This document shows, piece after piece, positions 35,022 through 47,812 of a stretch of DNA of 64,000 nucleotides. The translations under genes and the position numbers were made by a program. The notes below the pieces were generated by a model. That model was not told the origin of the DNA. It worked only from the letters and a program-made list of their open reading frames with translations, and searched no databases. Numbering within the stretch: position 1 is the stretch's first letter; each line of letters opens with the position of its first letter. The stretch spans positions 124,001 to 188,000 of the forward strand of contig NW_026252358.1 in assembly GCF_025094135.1 (NCBI RefSeq), given 5' to 3'. This DNA comes from Mucor mucedo. Taxonomy: Eukaryota; Mucoromycota; Mucoromycetes; Mucorales; Mucoraceae.

Positions 35022-38018
35022 ATGTCTTTAAGCAGTGACGACGCTACTGTCAAACGACAAAGAGTGAGCCGTGCATGGTAGTGTACCTTACATATCTATT
35101 TACCCCACATTTATTTTTTAACATGCTTCTCCTCAGTGACTTGTGTAGAAAGAAAAAGATCAAGTGTGACGGTACCGCACCCGTCTGTAGTAATTGCCAA
35201 GCATTCAACTTGGAATGTAGTTACAAGGACACCACCAAAAAGGTGAGTCACTATCACTAATCATAAGCCCGCTTTATCGGGTCTAACATTTTTTTTTTCC
35301 TTTAAATAGAGAGGGCCTCCAAAAGGATATATTGAAGCAATAGAAAATAGATTACACAAATTAGAAAGTTATCTTAATGATATCGTAAAACAAGAAGAAG
35401 AAGATCCACGCACTAAAGAACTTTTGAAAGAATTACAGTCACCATTAGAAACACCACTCGGTGAACAAATTAAAGCAAGACCTCAACGTAGACAACGTAG
35501 ACGCCCGATACCGATTGAATCCGTCACACCACCTATCACTGATTCACCTTTATCGCCTTTATTTGATAGCCCAACACTAAGTCATAGTGAGATACCCTTA
35601 TCTAACGATGAACAACCAATGCAAAGTACGTCCGATCTTAATGACGGCAAAGGTCAATTATCAATGGATGAAAACGGTCAAGTCCGATACCTAGGAAAAT
35701 CTTCTGGATTCTATCTTTTACAGAATAGTAGAACTTATCAAAATGGCGCATTTCATTTCTCAGGCTACAAGCATAAACTTTCCTCTGAAAGTATAAATGA
35801 GTTTGTCGCCCCAAAAAACAAATATTCAAGCACGGATCCCTTTGAACTACCCCCCACTGATTTATCCGAACATCTCATTGATTTATATTTGACTCATTTT
35901 TATCCCGTTCTACCAATGTTCTATAAAAGGCGTCTCATCTGCAGCCTGTCTCCCTTAGAGCCTATCTCTCCACTCTTACTAAATGCAATTTATGCTATTG
36001 CGTCACGAGTCACCCCTGATGAACGCGTGAGATCTGATATCTCTTCACCTGATACTGCTGGTGATGTCTTTTTTGAAAGGGCCAAATGCTTGCTTGATGA
36101 TTATTATGACACACCAAGAATATCTACCGTACAAGCTTTACTACTGATGGCAAGTCATCAAATGGGTGCTATGAAAGCGGCAAGAGCCTGGCTATACAGT
36201 GGAATGGTAAAGAAAGAAGGCATGCAAATTTACTATATATAGAAAACTTACATTTTCACACTTTAGGCTTTTCGCATGGCACAAGATTTAGGCTTGAATC
36301 GTAACTGTGACCACTGGAATATCTCGCCTGAAGAAAGAGAAAGGAGAAAACGTGTCTTTTGGTGCTGCTTTATTGTTGATAGAATTACAAGTGCTATTTA
36401 TGGTCGTTCTGCCAACTTTGAAGAAAGAGATTGCGATGTGCCGTTTCCTTCAGTAGATGATGATGAATGGATTAAACCCGCAAGTAAAGATTCGTCTAGA
36501 CCTCCTGCAAGACTCTTAGAAGTGTTTATTCAATCAATTAAGATTTGCGACATCTTGGGTCATGTGTTGAAAAATATTTATTATGCAAAAGCGAGACAAC
36601 ATACTTCTGCGCATCATATTGATAACATTTTAACAACATTGAACAGACAACTCAATCAATGGCATGCAAGTTTGCCTCTTGCTTTACAATACAAATTACC
36701 AAATACGCAAGCCGGTGAAATGGCTCCTGATCCACCTTCTGCTATCTGTCAATTACACTTGATTTATTATACAACTTTGATTCTGTTGCATCGTTCTTTT
36801 ATTCCTGGCCCAACTCAAACTCAATCGCCTAACAATCTTCCCTCTTACCGCATTTGTGAATCGGCTGCTACTTCTGTTCTTGATATCATCAACATTATGC
36901 TTGGCGAAAATCACTTGAAGTATGTATACAACTTTTCTGTCTTCTTTGTCTTTACTGCTGGTATTATTTTTATCAAGTTGGCCTCTTCAGACGATGCAAG
37001 CACAGCTTTTGACGCGAGAATCAATATCAATCGAATCATGCGTGCCTTGGATGAACTAGAAATCACTTGGCTAAATGCAGCCCGTTGTTGCAATATCTTG
37101 GGAGAATTAGCTGGCTTGCGTGATATCAAACTTGAATGCGATAAATTTGTACCAAAAGAAATATCTAAAGCAAGTCCTCCTCCTTCTATAGCTGTTCCTA
37201 ATTCTCCAGAACTCTCTTCGACCATACTCTCTTCATCCCCACAAGATATGGATATAACGATGCAGTACAGCCAAAACAATACAACACAACCAATGGATAC
37301 CTCTTCCAACGACTATAATAACAACTGGAATCCGCATCACCACAAGAGTGCAAGCATGTCCGATTATTCTCATCACCAACATAATCAACCCCAGCGCTCA
37401 TCAACCGATTACTTTAGCCATAACAGCCATACTAGTAATTTTTCCTTATTTTCATCATCGCCACCCTCTATGAGTGTCACATCTCAGATTCCAATTTCAT
37501 CTGTGCGTTCATCTTCAGCTCAAAATCATCGTGCTTCTTCATCTCCTACATCATCATCATTTTTAAACAATACCACACCTACTATGGATCCATTTGCAGC
37601 ACCTGGCATTATACCTACGCCCGCGTCAAATCAAGCTGAGCAATTTGATCCACTGGGTACAGCCTTTTGGGGCATGCCGACATCGCTTGATACGGATGAA
37701 TGGAATGCTTATTTCGGAAACCAACAAGTCAATAACACAGCCCCTACTAGCGAACCTACACCGACCAATCAATTGAGTTCTATGTTACTTTCATCGTCTG
37801 CATCTTCCGTTTCATCATTCATGTACTCCCAACAACCATTGCACAGGCTGTCCTCTACATCGTCCGCTTCCATGGATCTACCGAATTCTCCCTCTCAAAG
37901 CTTCTTGTTGGGATTTTTGGACGAAAATAAGAATTCTCGTTTGGTGTCGTCTCCTTCGCCCATAAATGCCACAACCATAGAATCATCCAACGTATCGGCT
38001 GACATTCGTTACTGGTAA
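35022..38018 (+). CDS. Zn2Cys6 transcription factor with fungal-specific regulatory domain
   Basis: Four exons: 35022-35077, 35137-35242, 35310-36206, 36267-38018. Phases close, giving 936 aa. The Zn2Cys6 cluster at residues 19-46 has spacing C-x2-C-x6-C-x6-C-x2-C-x6-C (CDLCRKKKIKC, CSNC); the first intron splits its first cysteine codon. A linker RGPPKGYIEAIENRLHKLES then leads into a coiled-coil dimerisation helix. The middle homology region spans roughly 205-540: LIDLYLTHFYPVLPMF, the ARAWLYSGMAFRMAQDLGL block, RRKRVFWCCFIVDR, and CDVPFPSVDDDEW. The last ~350 residues are Ser/Asn/His/Gln-rich, a likely activation region. It should bind CGG-type half sites as a dimer in the nucleus. The linker type is shared with carbon and amino-acid regulators; the regulon is unknown. 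Confidence 0.92.
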
Positions 38019-41000
38019 CACAACAACAATTGGTCATACTTATAAATCGACACAGTCGCCCTTCTTTTACATAATTTTTATTATATTACACTTATTTTTT
38101 TTTAAGAAAACAAGAAAATAAAACCCTGTACAAATCTGTCTCATATTCATTGGTAAATCAAATGACCATAGTACACAATCGTGCTACAATTTACAAAAGA
38201 GCACATGGCACATAAGGTTAAAGTTTTCCAATCTTGAAACCTTCTTTTCCCGGGTTTAACAAACCTGTAATTATTAAATGGGAAAAAACTAAAGGCGTGA
38301 ACTTTTCCATTTCGCAATAGTCGCACAAATGAGGCTTGCCTGGTTATTATAGTATCACAGCATACTTGTTTACGGTGTTTAAAAATGCTCGCAATTCCTG
38401 GTAAGAAGCTTAATAAGGCTTACTCCGACTATATTTTAGGTAATTTAAAGCATTTGATGAAGTAAATACTTACACTTAATGCTTTAAAACTAGTTCTGGA
38501 AACTTTCCTATCCTTAAATTTTTCTTTGCATATATTGAACTTTATGAAACGTAGGTGCACATTTATAACAGCCGATATGAGTTTAAGTATCAAAAGTATT
38601 AGATCCAAAACTTATTTCAGCGTCAATTCGAATGTACACCCATAAGAACAAAAACTTGACAAAATCGGGCCATAGAATTACGAAAAATACTGTTTTCTAT
38701 TTCAAAAATCAGTAATTTGGTCTCATAAAACTCTCTTATAAAACAGCTCTTTCTAGAAAACTGAATGATTGTTGTGTTTTCATTATTTTATTTATATAAA
38801 AACCATATTTTTAAAAGACATGGTTTATAAACGGGTTATAAATACGGTTTATGTTCAATAAATCCCATCTAGCATTTAATATGACGAAGGGGGGGGGGCG
38901 TTTTTATTTTACAGCAGTTGAATAAAACAGAACTGCAACCGTTATTTATTGTCGTTTTAATTGCCAAACTTAATCAATTGTTTGTAAAATTATTAAGCCA
39001 AAATAACACAGCGCTGATAGGTTTACATTACCAAAACAAGTTAGTAAAGCTGCAAAGCTAGCTCAAGATATATCATCATATATTGCCTATAAGTTCTATA
39101 TATTAATCAATTAACATCTGACTTCAGCGTACTACTAAGATAAGTATACTCTTCTCAAACATTGCTTTTAAAAACTGAGAAAAATTTTACTTGAATTTGA
39201 ATGAGAATGTCTGGAGAACAATACTTTGCTGTATACCATTTACAATCATCGATATTTGATTTAAAATAGAGGCCTATTTTCAAACCAATTAAAAATAAAA
39301 AAGAGTAGTTTGAAGAATGGTTTATAGTAAATACGAATTTAATCAGATGCTTTCTTTTTATATATACAGATCAGTATGTGAAACTATTATACAATGTTGA
39401 GGGTAAATGTAGTTATATATATATACACTTCTTCAAACAAAGCAGTGGCATCCGGTGTGTTGGTGGATTAGCGAAGACAATCTGGTGGTGACGGTCAGAG
39501 ACGAAGTTGATTTACTAATTTCATCAGGAGTACTCTAAAAAGACCATATTACCGCTCATATTTTACAATTAATCACGAGATTTCAACGTTAGTCTAGATG
39601 ATGTTAAACAATAGTTTGTTTTCATTTTCTTGCCTAATAAGTGAGATAAAAATATCGATATCATGTTAAATGACTCGAAGTAACCTTTTTCCAAATTTGG
39701 CCTGACAGCGGTAACGGGTGCATTGCGTTTGATTTATTAGCATTATCTAATATTAGATAAAGGCTAGATCATATTGTTCTTTAATAACAATGAAAGCCTC
39801 AATGCTAAATAAGAACTTTTATAGTGTTACAGTTAGCATTTTTTTAAAAATTTAGTGCGTGACAAACATGCTTTCTCTAATAACTTTATTTTCTAAGGTT
39901 CTTTTCTAATGTTCTTTTTTTGTGCAAATATTGCTGTCGGGTAATAGATAACGATTATCACGCCACCATGTTTCATTCTTTACTTTTATATTTTAAAGAT
40001 AGTTAAATGCCGTGGTATTGATTTTTTAAGTGTAAACGGGGTTAAAACAATTAGATGTTTTGCAAGATCTTGGTTCCTCTTAATTGCTATTTTTAATCGT
40101 ACACAGATAAACCTTTTACCAAAATGATGTTGCAAAAAAAAAAGTCAAAGTGTCACGCCTTTTAAAAAAACGGTGTCGCACAATTCTAAAAAAGAGTGTC
40201 GATGCCGTACTGTACATATAATAGCCTGCAAGGCAATCATTAAAACGTCTAGTGGAATAGTGCTCAAACCCTTCAAAAGATGATTGAGCAGCTTGGTTTC
40301 TAGCGGCTGCAATCATTTGAGGAACAGTATTTTTTTTTTGAGTATAAAGTCTCAGAAAACTAAAAGGATGCTTACTAGAACTAAAGGCTTAAGCTTTATT
40401 GTTCCCAAGGTCATTAATATTTACTCGTTTCCTGTGATATATAACTTAATCCTGCTGATTAAAAAAATTGTGAGCAAAATGGTGGATTTGCATTGTACAT
40501 ACTAAAAAGGCTTTATTCAAACAAACATACCCTACTAAAATTTTTTTCAGATCATATACTAGTGCCTCTTCCTATCCTTTTTATTAATTAACAAGACTGC
40601 GATAACGCATCATTCATTTATCCATACATACATACATATATCCTAAGTTATTCCGGGAGAAATTATAAAGTTTCAAACATTATAGATCATCAAGTGTAAA
40701 TTAACAGTAGCGGCAGTAATCGATCATTAGATCTAATTAGAGAACTCAAATTGCAAGTGATTTACCCAAGTCTAAGTATATATTTATTGTAAATTTAAAC
40801 AGTTCTAAGTAGATGCATATGCAGCCAGTAAACACTTCATTTTTATATTCTTAAACTCTTTTTCTTTAGCCTTTGTTATCACTTTGTCTTTGTCGTTTAT
40901 ACGGCCAAATACTTGGATGTTTAAAATAAAAAGTCGCTCATTCAACGTTTTTTTAGTCATCATGGTAACCTTGGTGTGTATGCTTATTTTCTCTTCATTT

Positions 41001-41511
41001 CCAGCAGTTACTGCGCTTACCCTAAAACGACAAAGACCACATATGCCATCGATACCAGAGTATAAATGTTACTAAGTATGAGCTTGTTATAAATTACTTA
41101 AGACAGAGATTCCGAAGCTTTCCCTTGCTAAAAAATCCAACCAAACCGTTGCAGAGAGAGGCGTTCTCATATGGATAAAAAAGAAAAAACAAAATTATTT
41201 CCATCACAATGCATACCAAGCATAAATACCTGTACGTGACTGTGAGCGATTTTTTTAACCAGTTGTAAGAAATATTAACACCTAGACGGGCATGTTCATA
41301 AACAACAAAGCGTGTTGAAAGCGATGTTCTTATAAACAAGTAGAATTTTTGCTTCTCAAGGGATAAATAGCCAATTCTAGCCTATGCTGTGTTAAGCAGA
41401 CGGGCATCTTTTACCTTTGGTTCCCAGAAAGAATCCCTAAGCGATAAAAAGAAGCTGGGTTGTCATGGTTGGATATGAGGTGAAGAGTCCTAACCGGAAA
41501 TTTGTAGGTCC
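38019..41511. other. Gene-poor region
   Basis: About 3.5 kb of AT-rich DNA with a G10 run at 38889-38898. No recognisable domain, RNA gene or transposase was found, apart from the small hydrophobic ORF at 40884-41075. Confidence 0.55.
40884..41075 (+). CDS. Possible small secreted-peptide precursor
   Basis: A 63-codon ORF (or 52 codons from the second Met). It has a basic N-terminus, one strong hydrophobic segment (FNVFLVIMVTLVCMLIF), a signal-peptidase-like site after FPAVTA, then LTLKR and a 14-residue end QRPHMPSIPEYKCY. KR before a short peptide resembles a Kex2 site. There is no homologue I recognise and no second repeat of the peptide, so it may be chance. Confidence 0.25.
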   Translation: MSLSFIRPNTWMFKIKSRSFNVFLVIMVTLVCMLIFSSFPAVTALTLKRQRPHMPSIPEYKCY

Positions 41512-42350
41512 AAATAGACCAAAAGAACTCTGCTGCTATGAAATAATTGATCCTTTTTATATTTGCACAACTCTCCTGGGTTTTAATGATGAGTCAACCG
41601 TTCTGGTTTTAAATAGATCTATACTTTGTTTCCCGCCTTGGGTTAAATGAATATTACTCGTTAGAATTGTTTTCAGTTAACGTTGTCCCATATCAATGGA
41701 TTGGGAGCATGAGTATTCTAATAAATCTTTAGTTTTACGAGACACCTATTTATCAGATCATGCAACGGTTACTGTAAAAGAGGCATACATGTTTGTCAAG
41801 TTTAATTGGCAGTAGAACATAATAGTTATAGTTGATCATGTATTCATTATCTTTGTAATGAATAAAATACGACACAAATATAAATGTCTTATCGATATTT
41901 GTATATTTGGTTGTAGAAAGTAGGTATCCATTAATTCATACAATATTTCTTTATACGTTTTATCAGCTGTATAATTATATTAATATATAAGTAAATGAAC
42001 CATTTATATTAATAATTGTTCTATTCTCTCTCTGGGTAGCTAATCCATTGAGAGAACTATTAATATTAAGTTTCTCTTTCTTATAATTTTTGAGCTGAGA
42101 AGATTCTTTTCTCGATCGGTAATATCGTAACTCAGTGGTATAGCATTATGTATCCAACTGTCATTCGTAAATCATATTTAGCCAATCATGCAATATTTAA
42201 TATAGAAGTATGTACTCGTAGTAGGAGAAGTTGTATAGCAGTATACAGGCGTATGCTGATATGCAACATCAAAGGTTGTTTTAATTTCATAGTTTATTTA
42301 TTTAAACGATTTGCTTAATTATTCTCAAGTGAATCGTTCCCAAATACGAC
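41512..42350 (+). repeat. Copy A of a 1.1-kb TIR repeat family, right arm missing
   Basis: This segment aligns in the same orientation with 58926-59771 over its whole length, beginning AATAGACCAAAAGAACTCTG and ending CCAAATACGAC. It covers the left terminal arm and the internal part of the element described at 58919-60039, but the inverted right arm is absent. There is no coding capacity. Differences are scattered substitutions and small indels, so the copies are old. Confidence 0.85.
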
Positions 42351-42414
42351 AAAAACATTATTTGCAAAAAAATGCGGAGGTCTAGAAATTTTCGGTAATC
42401 ATAGCTGGAAATTT

Positions 42415-43481
42415 AATAGTTGACGACACATTGCAGCCAAACGAGAATGACACAGAACTAACATGCAGCAGAAAAGCGGCACCTATTCTAGATATTTTAC
42501 TGAAAGATTCGAACTTGAACTTGTTAGAGTAAGTAGATGACATAAAAGTCCTTTTATTCACGCTTCCTCGAAATGTACTTATTTTCCTATTCCATATAGT
42601 GACAAAAGACCATGGAAATATCTATGGAAATAATATATCTTTGAACCGAGGCTTTGGTCGTCTAATTGATCTTTTATTGTCAACAAGTAATTATATCAAA
42701 CTATCAACTAACGAATGGAAGCGAAAGAAAGTTACTCAGGAGCAATACCTGATCCAGCAAGCCAAAAATATATGAATGAACAAAGCCATTCTTAGTATAC
42801 TTCTTGAACTACCCCTTTCTGAAAATGATTTTAAAATTGTTTATACGCTTGGTATGGGCTGGGTTAGTAATTTCATTTCCTATTGCCTCTAGCATATACA
42901 TACATATATGTATATATATTTAAATAATAGGGTTGTTGACTATTTAAAAAATCCATAGGCCCACGTGGTTACATGTTTGCTGTAAAAAAAATCAATGATA
43001 TCTACATGCAACAAAACATATATTTCTTTAACAAATGTGATATAACCTTCGGTATAAGATTCATTATGGTAAGGATTTTTAACAATAGTATATTTATTAT
43101 TTTTATCACAATAACTAACGTATACTTTGTATCTAAAGTAGAACATGACGCGTAACTAAAGTTAAACGGTAACGTGAGTTTTGTGTATAAGGCAGGAGAC
43201 GCTTTCACATAGCCAAACAAACCGACAACCTTTCCATACCAGAATATCTATATCAATTGTCTTTGTTTACAACCACTCTCAAAAACTTGTATATTATGCA
43301 AAATCATCATACTAACTTACAAGATATTATCTTAAAAGGAAAGATTGCAAAAGAAGATGACGACTTCTTTTTGAGCATCGCTAATGTTAGTGATAATACT
43401 GGTATTGCTTCAAAAGAACTGTTACCGAATGTATATTCAACTCCTATAAAAGCTAAGAAAAAGCAGTTAGATTTATCATAA
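42415..43481 (+). pseudogene. Decayed protein gene of unknown family
   Basis: Coding pieces line up in order with plausible splice sites. Piece 1 (about 42415-42531) reads IVDDTLQPNENDTELT to SNLNLL and ends at a GTAAGT donor. The acceptor at 42597-42598 joins it in frame to DDKRPWKYLW. After a stop and a frame change comes NRGFGRLIDLLLSTSNYIKL, then NEWKRKKVTQEQYLIQQAKN, a TGA, then MNKAILSILLELPL. Later pieces are GPRGYMFAVKKINDIYMQQN (about 42958-43018) and DIILKGKIAKEDDDFFL (about 43320-43372). From memory this resembles a multi-copy family of uncharacterised Mucorales proteins; that is unverified. The function is unknown and the copy is dead. Confidence 0.6.
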
Positions 43482-44260
43482 TGATACATGAAGAAGAGTG
43501 TGTGTCGAATAGTTATTCCTTTAAGTTCAAGCATAAATACTCATATTCTAGATAATAAATAGTTTATTATAATATTCTTTTCTAGCCATCATTTCATTTC
43601 ATCGCATCATTTATCTGTTCATACTTCCGTCTATAGCTGTTCTAAAAGCTTTTGCCTCAACTTCGAGTGACTTATAAATAATATATGAAAAGTTTGTATT
43701 TTGGTCACGAGGTTTAAAAAAATACCCTAAATTTACGTCTTCTGAACAGATTCAAGCATCATTTACGCCTAGTCCGTGTTTATTTTCCTTAAAAGCAAAC
43801 TCCTAGTTAAAAGTCTCATCAATGACACAGCTTTACGTAAGCACATGGCGGCAATAGTTCGAGATCCGAGCTATTTCTATTTACGACATTCCGTTTATGA
43901 TTTTTGTTGAAGTTATGCATAAAAATTACGGAACTTGAAAGGCTATGCCGAAACACTTTTAAAGTTATCTTTATCGATTGAGTTTACATGTTGGGAAAGT
44001 GAGACATACACTAATCTAAAGCTTTGTCTCACCATAAATCCCAAGATAGAACACCGGTTTCTGTTTACAAAAACGGTATTTCTGTTAGAAGAAGAGGCTG
44101 AATAAATGGCGGCTTAAATTTAATCAACTATATCCAGAACTTCATAATCGGTACACAGAAGAAGTTTCAACATCAAGATATAATTAGGCACATATTTATT
44201 AATCACTTCAGGTGTTATACCAAGGTATGCTATGGAAATAATTATTGCATTTTTGTGTTT
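43482..44260. other. Intergenic region downstream of the UGT gene
   Basis: AT-rich. A few short open stretches occur, but nothing recognisable. Confidence 0.5.
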
Positions 44261-46106
44261 TCATGTTTGCTTGCTTTTGAATACTTGGGTTTTTTTAGTA
44301 ACGAAATAAGCATAAGCATTTAAACCAACTTTACTAGTCATAGTCAGTGCTACAGTTATCATTAAAGATAAAGCGGCATACAAATCAATATTATGTGATT
44401 TGATAAAAGACATACGTTTATCAGCCGATTGACGATGTGGCAGTTTACCATCTTTATGAGTATAAGCAACCTCTTCCACTAGGTCAGCACCGCGTATTAT
44501 ACCATGTTCAGAATGAATTTGAGTTAGTGCTTGCATGCGGTTAACATTATCTCGAATTTTTCCGTCTTTATCCTCTGTGACATTTTTAAAAAGTTCGACG
44601 GCCTCTTCAATTGTTGTATCATACTTTAAAATACCGCCTAATCCACCTCGTTCAATCATTAATGAATTACCAGGCTGATCACCAAAGAAGGGAAACATAA
44701 TCATCGGGGTACCAGCATACATGGATTCATACCAAGATCCCAACCCACCATGCGATACAAAAAGACTTACTGAAGGGTGTAGAAGAACTGCTGTTTGAGG
44801 TGCCCATTTAACCATACGAGCATGGGGGTTGACGTGATTGAACATGTCTTTGATGTCGTAAGTTAAGCCTGAAGATGTTGTAATTGTTTGAGGAAAAAAC
44901 TCTGCTGAATTAACTGTAGCCCACAGAAACCCATCAAGTGTACCACCTTCAAGACTTTCCAAAAGACTTGTTAGTATGAGCTCTATATTCTGGTCGGATG
45001 GTACGGCATTTTGTCCAAAGGAGATATACCCAACACGCTTATGCAAATTCAAATAATTTTCGAGATCATTGGACAAAGGGGTATACTCTTTAGGAATGAT
45101 AGGGCCAACAAATTCTGCCAAAGGACCAATGGGCCTTGCAGGAGTGAACCCAAACAGGCTATTAACCAGTTTTAAAGAATTTCTCCATGTCTCCTCGGGA
45201 GACTCAAGCTTTTCGTCAATACCAATAGCTCTCCTTTTAGTAGTCAAAAGTTTTACATAAGGGTAAAATCTGTAAAGGGTAATCCAAGGTCTAATGAACT
45301 TGTTATTGAAGCGCATTGAAAAGCTCTGAAATTCTGTTGTAAAATCGCTTGATGTGAACATGTTGTTATTGATGTACGGTGCGCTAGATTCTTGGTAGTT
45401 ACAACTAAGTCCCGTTTTCTTTTTTATTTTTTCTTTTCTCTTTTGGTATTTACCTTTGGTCATTTCAGTAGCAGCAGTAACAATATACGGAATTCTGGCG
45501 GTTGTTGCAGCGTCAACGCAAGATTTTAAAAAATGATCACATAAAACGACATCAATCATATTGCTTTTAAAATATTTCAAAAACGAAAAGTAATCTAACA
45601 TTATAATTAATTAAAATCACTCCTCTCTTTTTTATTTTAAAATGGTTTTTTACCTCGTTCGTAATCTTGATTCATCATTTCCATACCTTTGGGGAAGATT
45701 TTAAGTATGTCTTCTCCGGGGATTATTTGCCTCATCATTCCAACTAAATCAAAAGAAGCCCTTGGCCCGAGATCAATAGTTCTGATATTGTGATAGGGTT
45801 GCCCAAATCGAAGATCTTCAGTCTAAATCAATACATAAGTAAATTAGTTTCAAATCCCTCCTGTATCAAACTTTTTCTCTTTTTTGAAACACTTGCTGTT
45901 GTCAAATACGAAATATTATGGCCTCGTTGTCCAAGCAAGTCGACAATAGAAAGTACCCAGTTATGGTGAGATGAACCACCACCCCCTACGCCCAAAGCAA
46001 TGTTCTTGAAATTACTATCTCTAAAAGTTGGCTGCATTGTCAGAGCATTGACATATAGAACCATGAGACTAATTAAGCTGGCTAAACTCGCTACAGAAAA
46101 TCTCAT
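44261..46106 (-). CDS. Membrane-bound family 1 UDP-glycosyltransferase
   Basis: Three exons (minus): 46106-45897, 45822-45654, 45594-44261. Phases close, giving 570 aa. The layout is an N-terminal ER signal (MRFSVASLASLISLMVLYVNA), a substrate-binding half, a C-terminal UDP-sugar-binding half with HPSVSLFVSHGGLGSWYES and the following GTPMIMFPFFGDQPGN of the UGT signature (the catalytic-type acidic/Gln end is present), and a C-terminal membrane segment (DLYAALSLMITVALTM). This is the animal-like ER UGT architecture also seen in Mucoromycota. It probably glycosylates a lipid or small hydrophobic acceptor in the ER lumen; the substrate is unknown. Intron 1 uses a GC donor (GCAAGT at 45896-45891). 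A Lys-rich ~14-residue insertion (KYQKRKEKIKKK) has no usable intron around it and is left in the model. Confidence 0.88.
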
Positions 46107-47812
46107 TTTTGTGATTGAAAAAAGTAAAAGACAAACAGGAGTTAGTTATAGAAGTAAAACTTCTTATTTATATTTAAACATTTGATAATCTACATAAGAT
46201 AGCTGCGGAGAGAAGCATTAATTGGGTCAAGTAAATAATAATTAAAATAGCAGCGTAAGGTATTTTTGGCGAGTGTGAATTTTATGTTACTTTTACCATT
46301 ACCTTAGCAAACAAGGTTTTCATTCTACCTCCTGACATATAAATAATATCTAAATTAAGACATGTAAGTTTATTGACTTTACATTCGATCCATACTGAGC
46401 TCGGCAATGAAGATTTTAATTATCCGTTCAAGTAATTAAACTATAGTAGCTCTTATGCAAGGATCGGTTTGTGTCAAAATTTAATCTATACTTCAGCTTA
46501 TAACATGACAACATTTATACTCAAATAATAATTTAAATGTCTTGAAGGGTTGAACAAAAAAAAAAACGAGTTGGTAAATGCTGGCATATAAAAAAGTTAC
46601 ACATGAAGAAAGACTGTCCCGTTATTAACTTACAAATGTTCCCTTACATAAATTATCTAATTTTAGAAAACGCAATGCACGCAAACGGAAAAATTGATCA
46701 GATATTTATCCGGTACCGACATGAATCATTATTATGGGTTTGAAAATACCGGATCGATTTTTCCATTGCATGTAGACTTAGCGTTCAAAATTAGTGATCT
46801 CTCAAACCAACTTCAATAACACATATCATATTCACAAATCGTATCATTTTTTGTTTTATTTTTCAAAAGAAAATAAAAGAGACCAAAATTGGTTACACAT
46901 TATGAAGAAACGAGACCAGATAGATTAAGGTAAAGTATGGTATAACTATGCATACATGAAGCAAGAGTGTGAGACCTTGAGAGACTAAAGAAGCCGTTGC
47001 CAAAATGTTAATTATAATAAGTCAATACTATTTGCCAATGTTTCGTGCATAGAATGGTGATAAATCATAGCAGTAAGGAAACGCAGAGATGTATTGATTT
47101 AAAGTGTATGTCGGATAAAAATAAGTTAAATTTTTTACCCAATTTGAGTACTTGCAGAGACAGTACATAATACAGGGCGGACTATGTTTGAACATTTCTT
47201 GCTTTGGTATGGATACTGTAAAGTAGAAAGTTTGTGGTTGAGTTTAGTAGTCAACTGTACCAAACAACGTTTCCAGATGCGACAAATTAGAACGAAAATA
47301 TATACACTGAGTCATTAGGTTCAAGAAATCAGTATTGATCATCACTTAATAGTTCAACTGCTTCCATTCTTAAATAATTTTAGATATGAGCGCCCACCTA
47401 GTAATGGAAGTAATGACCTGGTTACCGAGAACATCTGGCTTTTCATGTAGGCCGAGTTATTGTATTGATAGAATTATCAACATTCTAGTGTACATCCGTA
47501 CCCAACTGCTTCAATCAATTGGCAGTGTATACAATTTGTCAAAATGAAATCAATATTATTTTAACACATATTCTTATATTTAGTATTCATAGAGTAGTGA
47601 TTAAAATATTAGTAGATAAAAAAAAAAAAGCCTGTCGAATATCGTTTTATCTGCATCATGATTCAATTAATCTATCAATACCCATTCCTTTGGGCAATAA
47701 TATTAAATTTATTAGAGTGGTATAGAGCGGATTTTTTTGGTGGGTCATTCTTTTTTAGGTTTTTCATTTTCAGTCTGAATTTACTGTATGTACATTTTTC
47801 TCTTTTATTATT
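46107..47812. other. Intergenic region
   Basis: 1.7 kb between two minus-strand genes: the UGT promoter on the left and the ADE8 3' end on the right. AT-rich, with no gene or RNA recognised. Confidence 0.55.

Noticed and set aside
45430..45475. Intron in the UDP-glycosyltransferase at the Lys-rich insertion
   Set aside because: A GT donor exists, but every AG gives a stop or an impossibly short intron, so the insertion was left in the protein.
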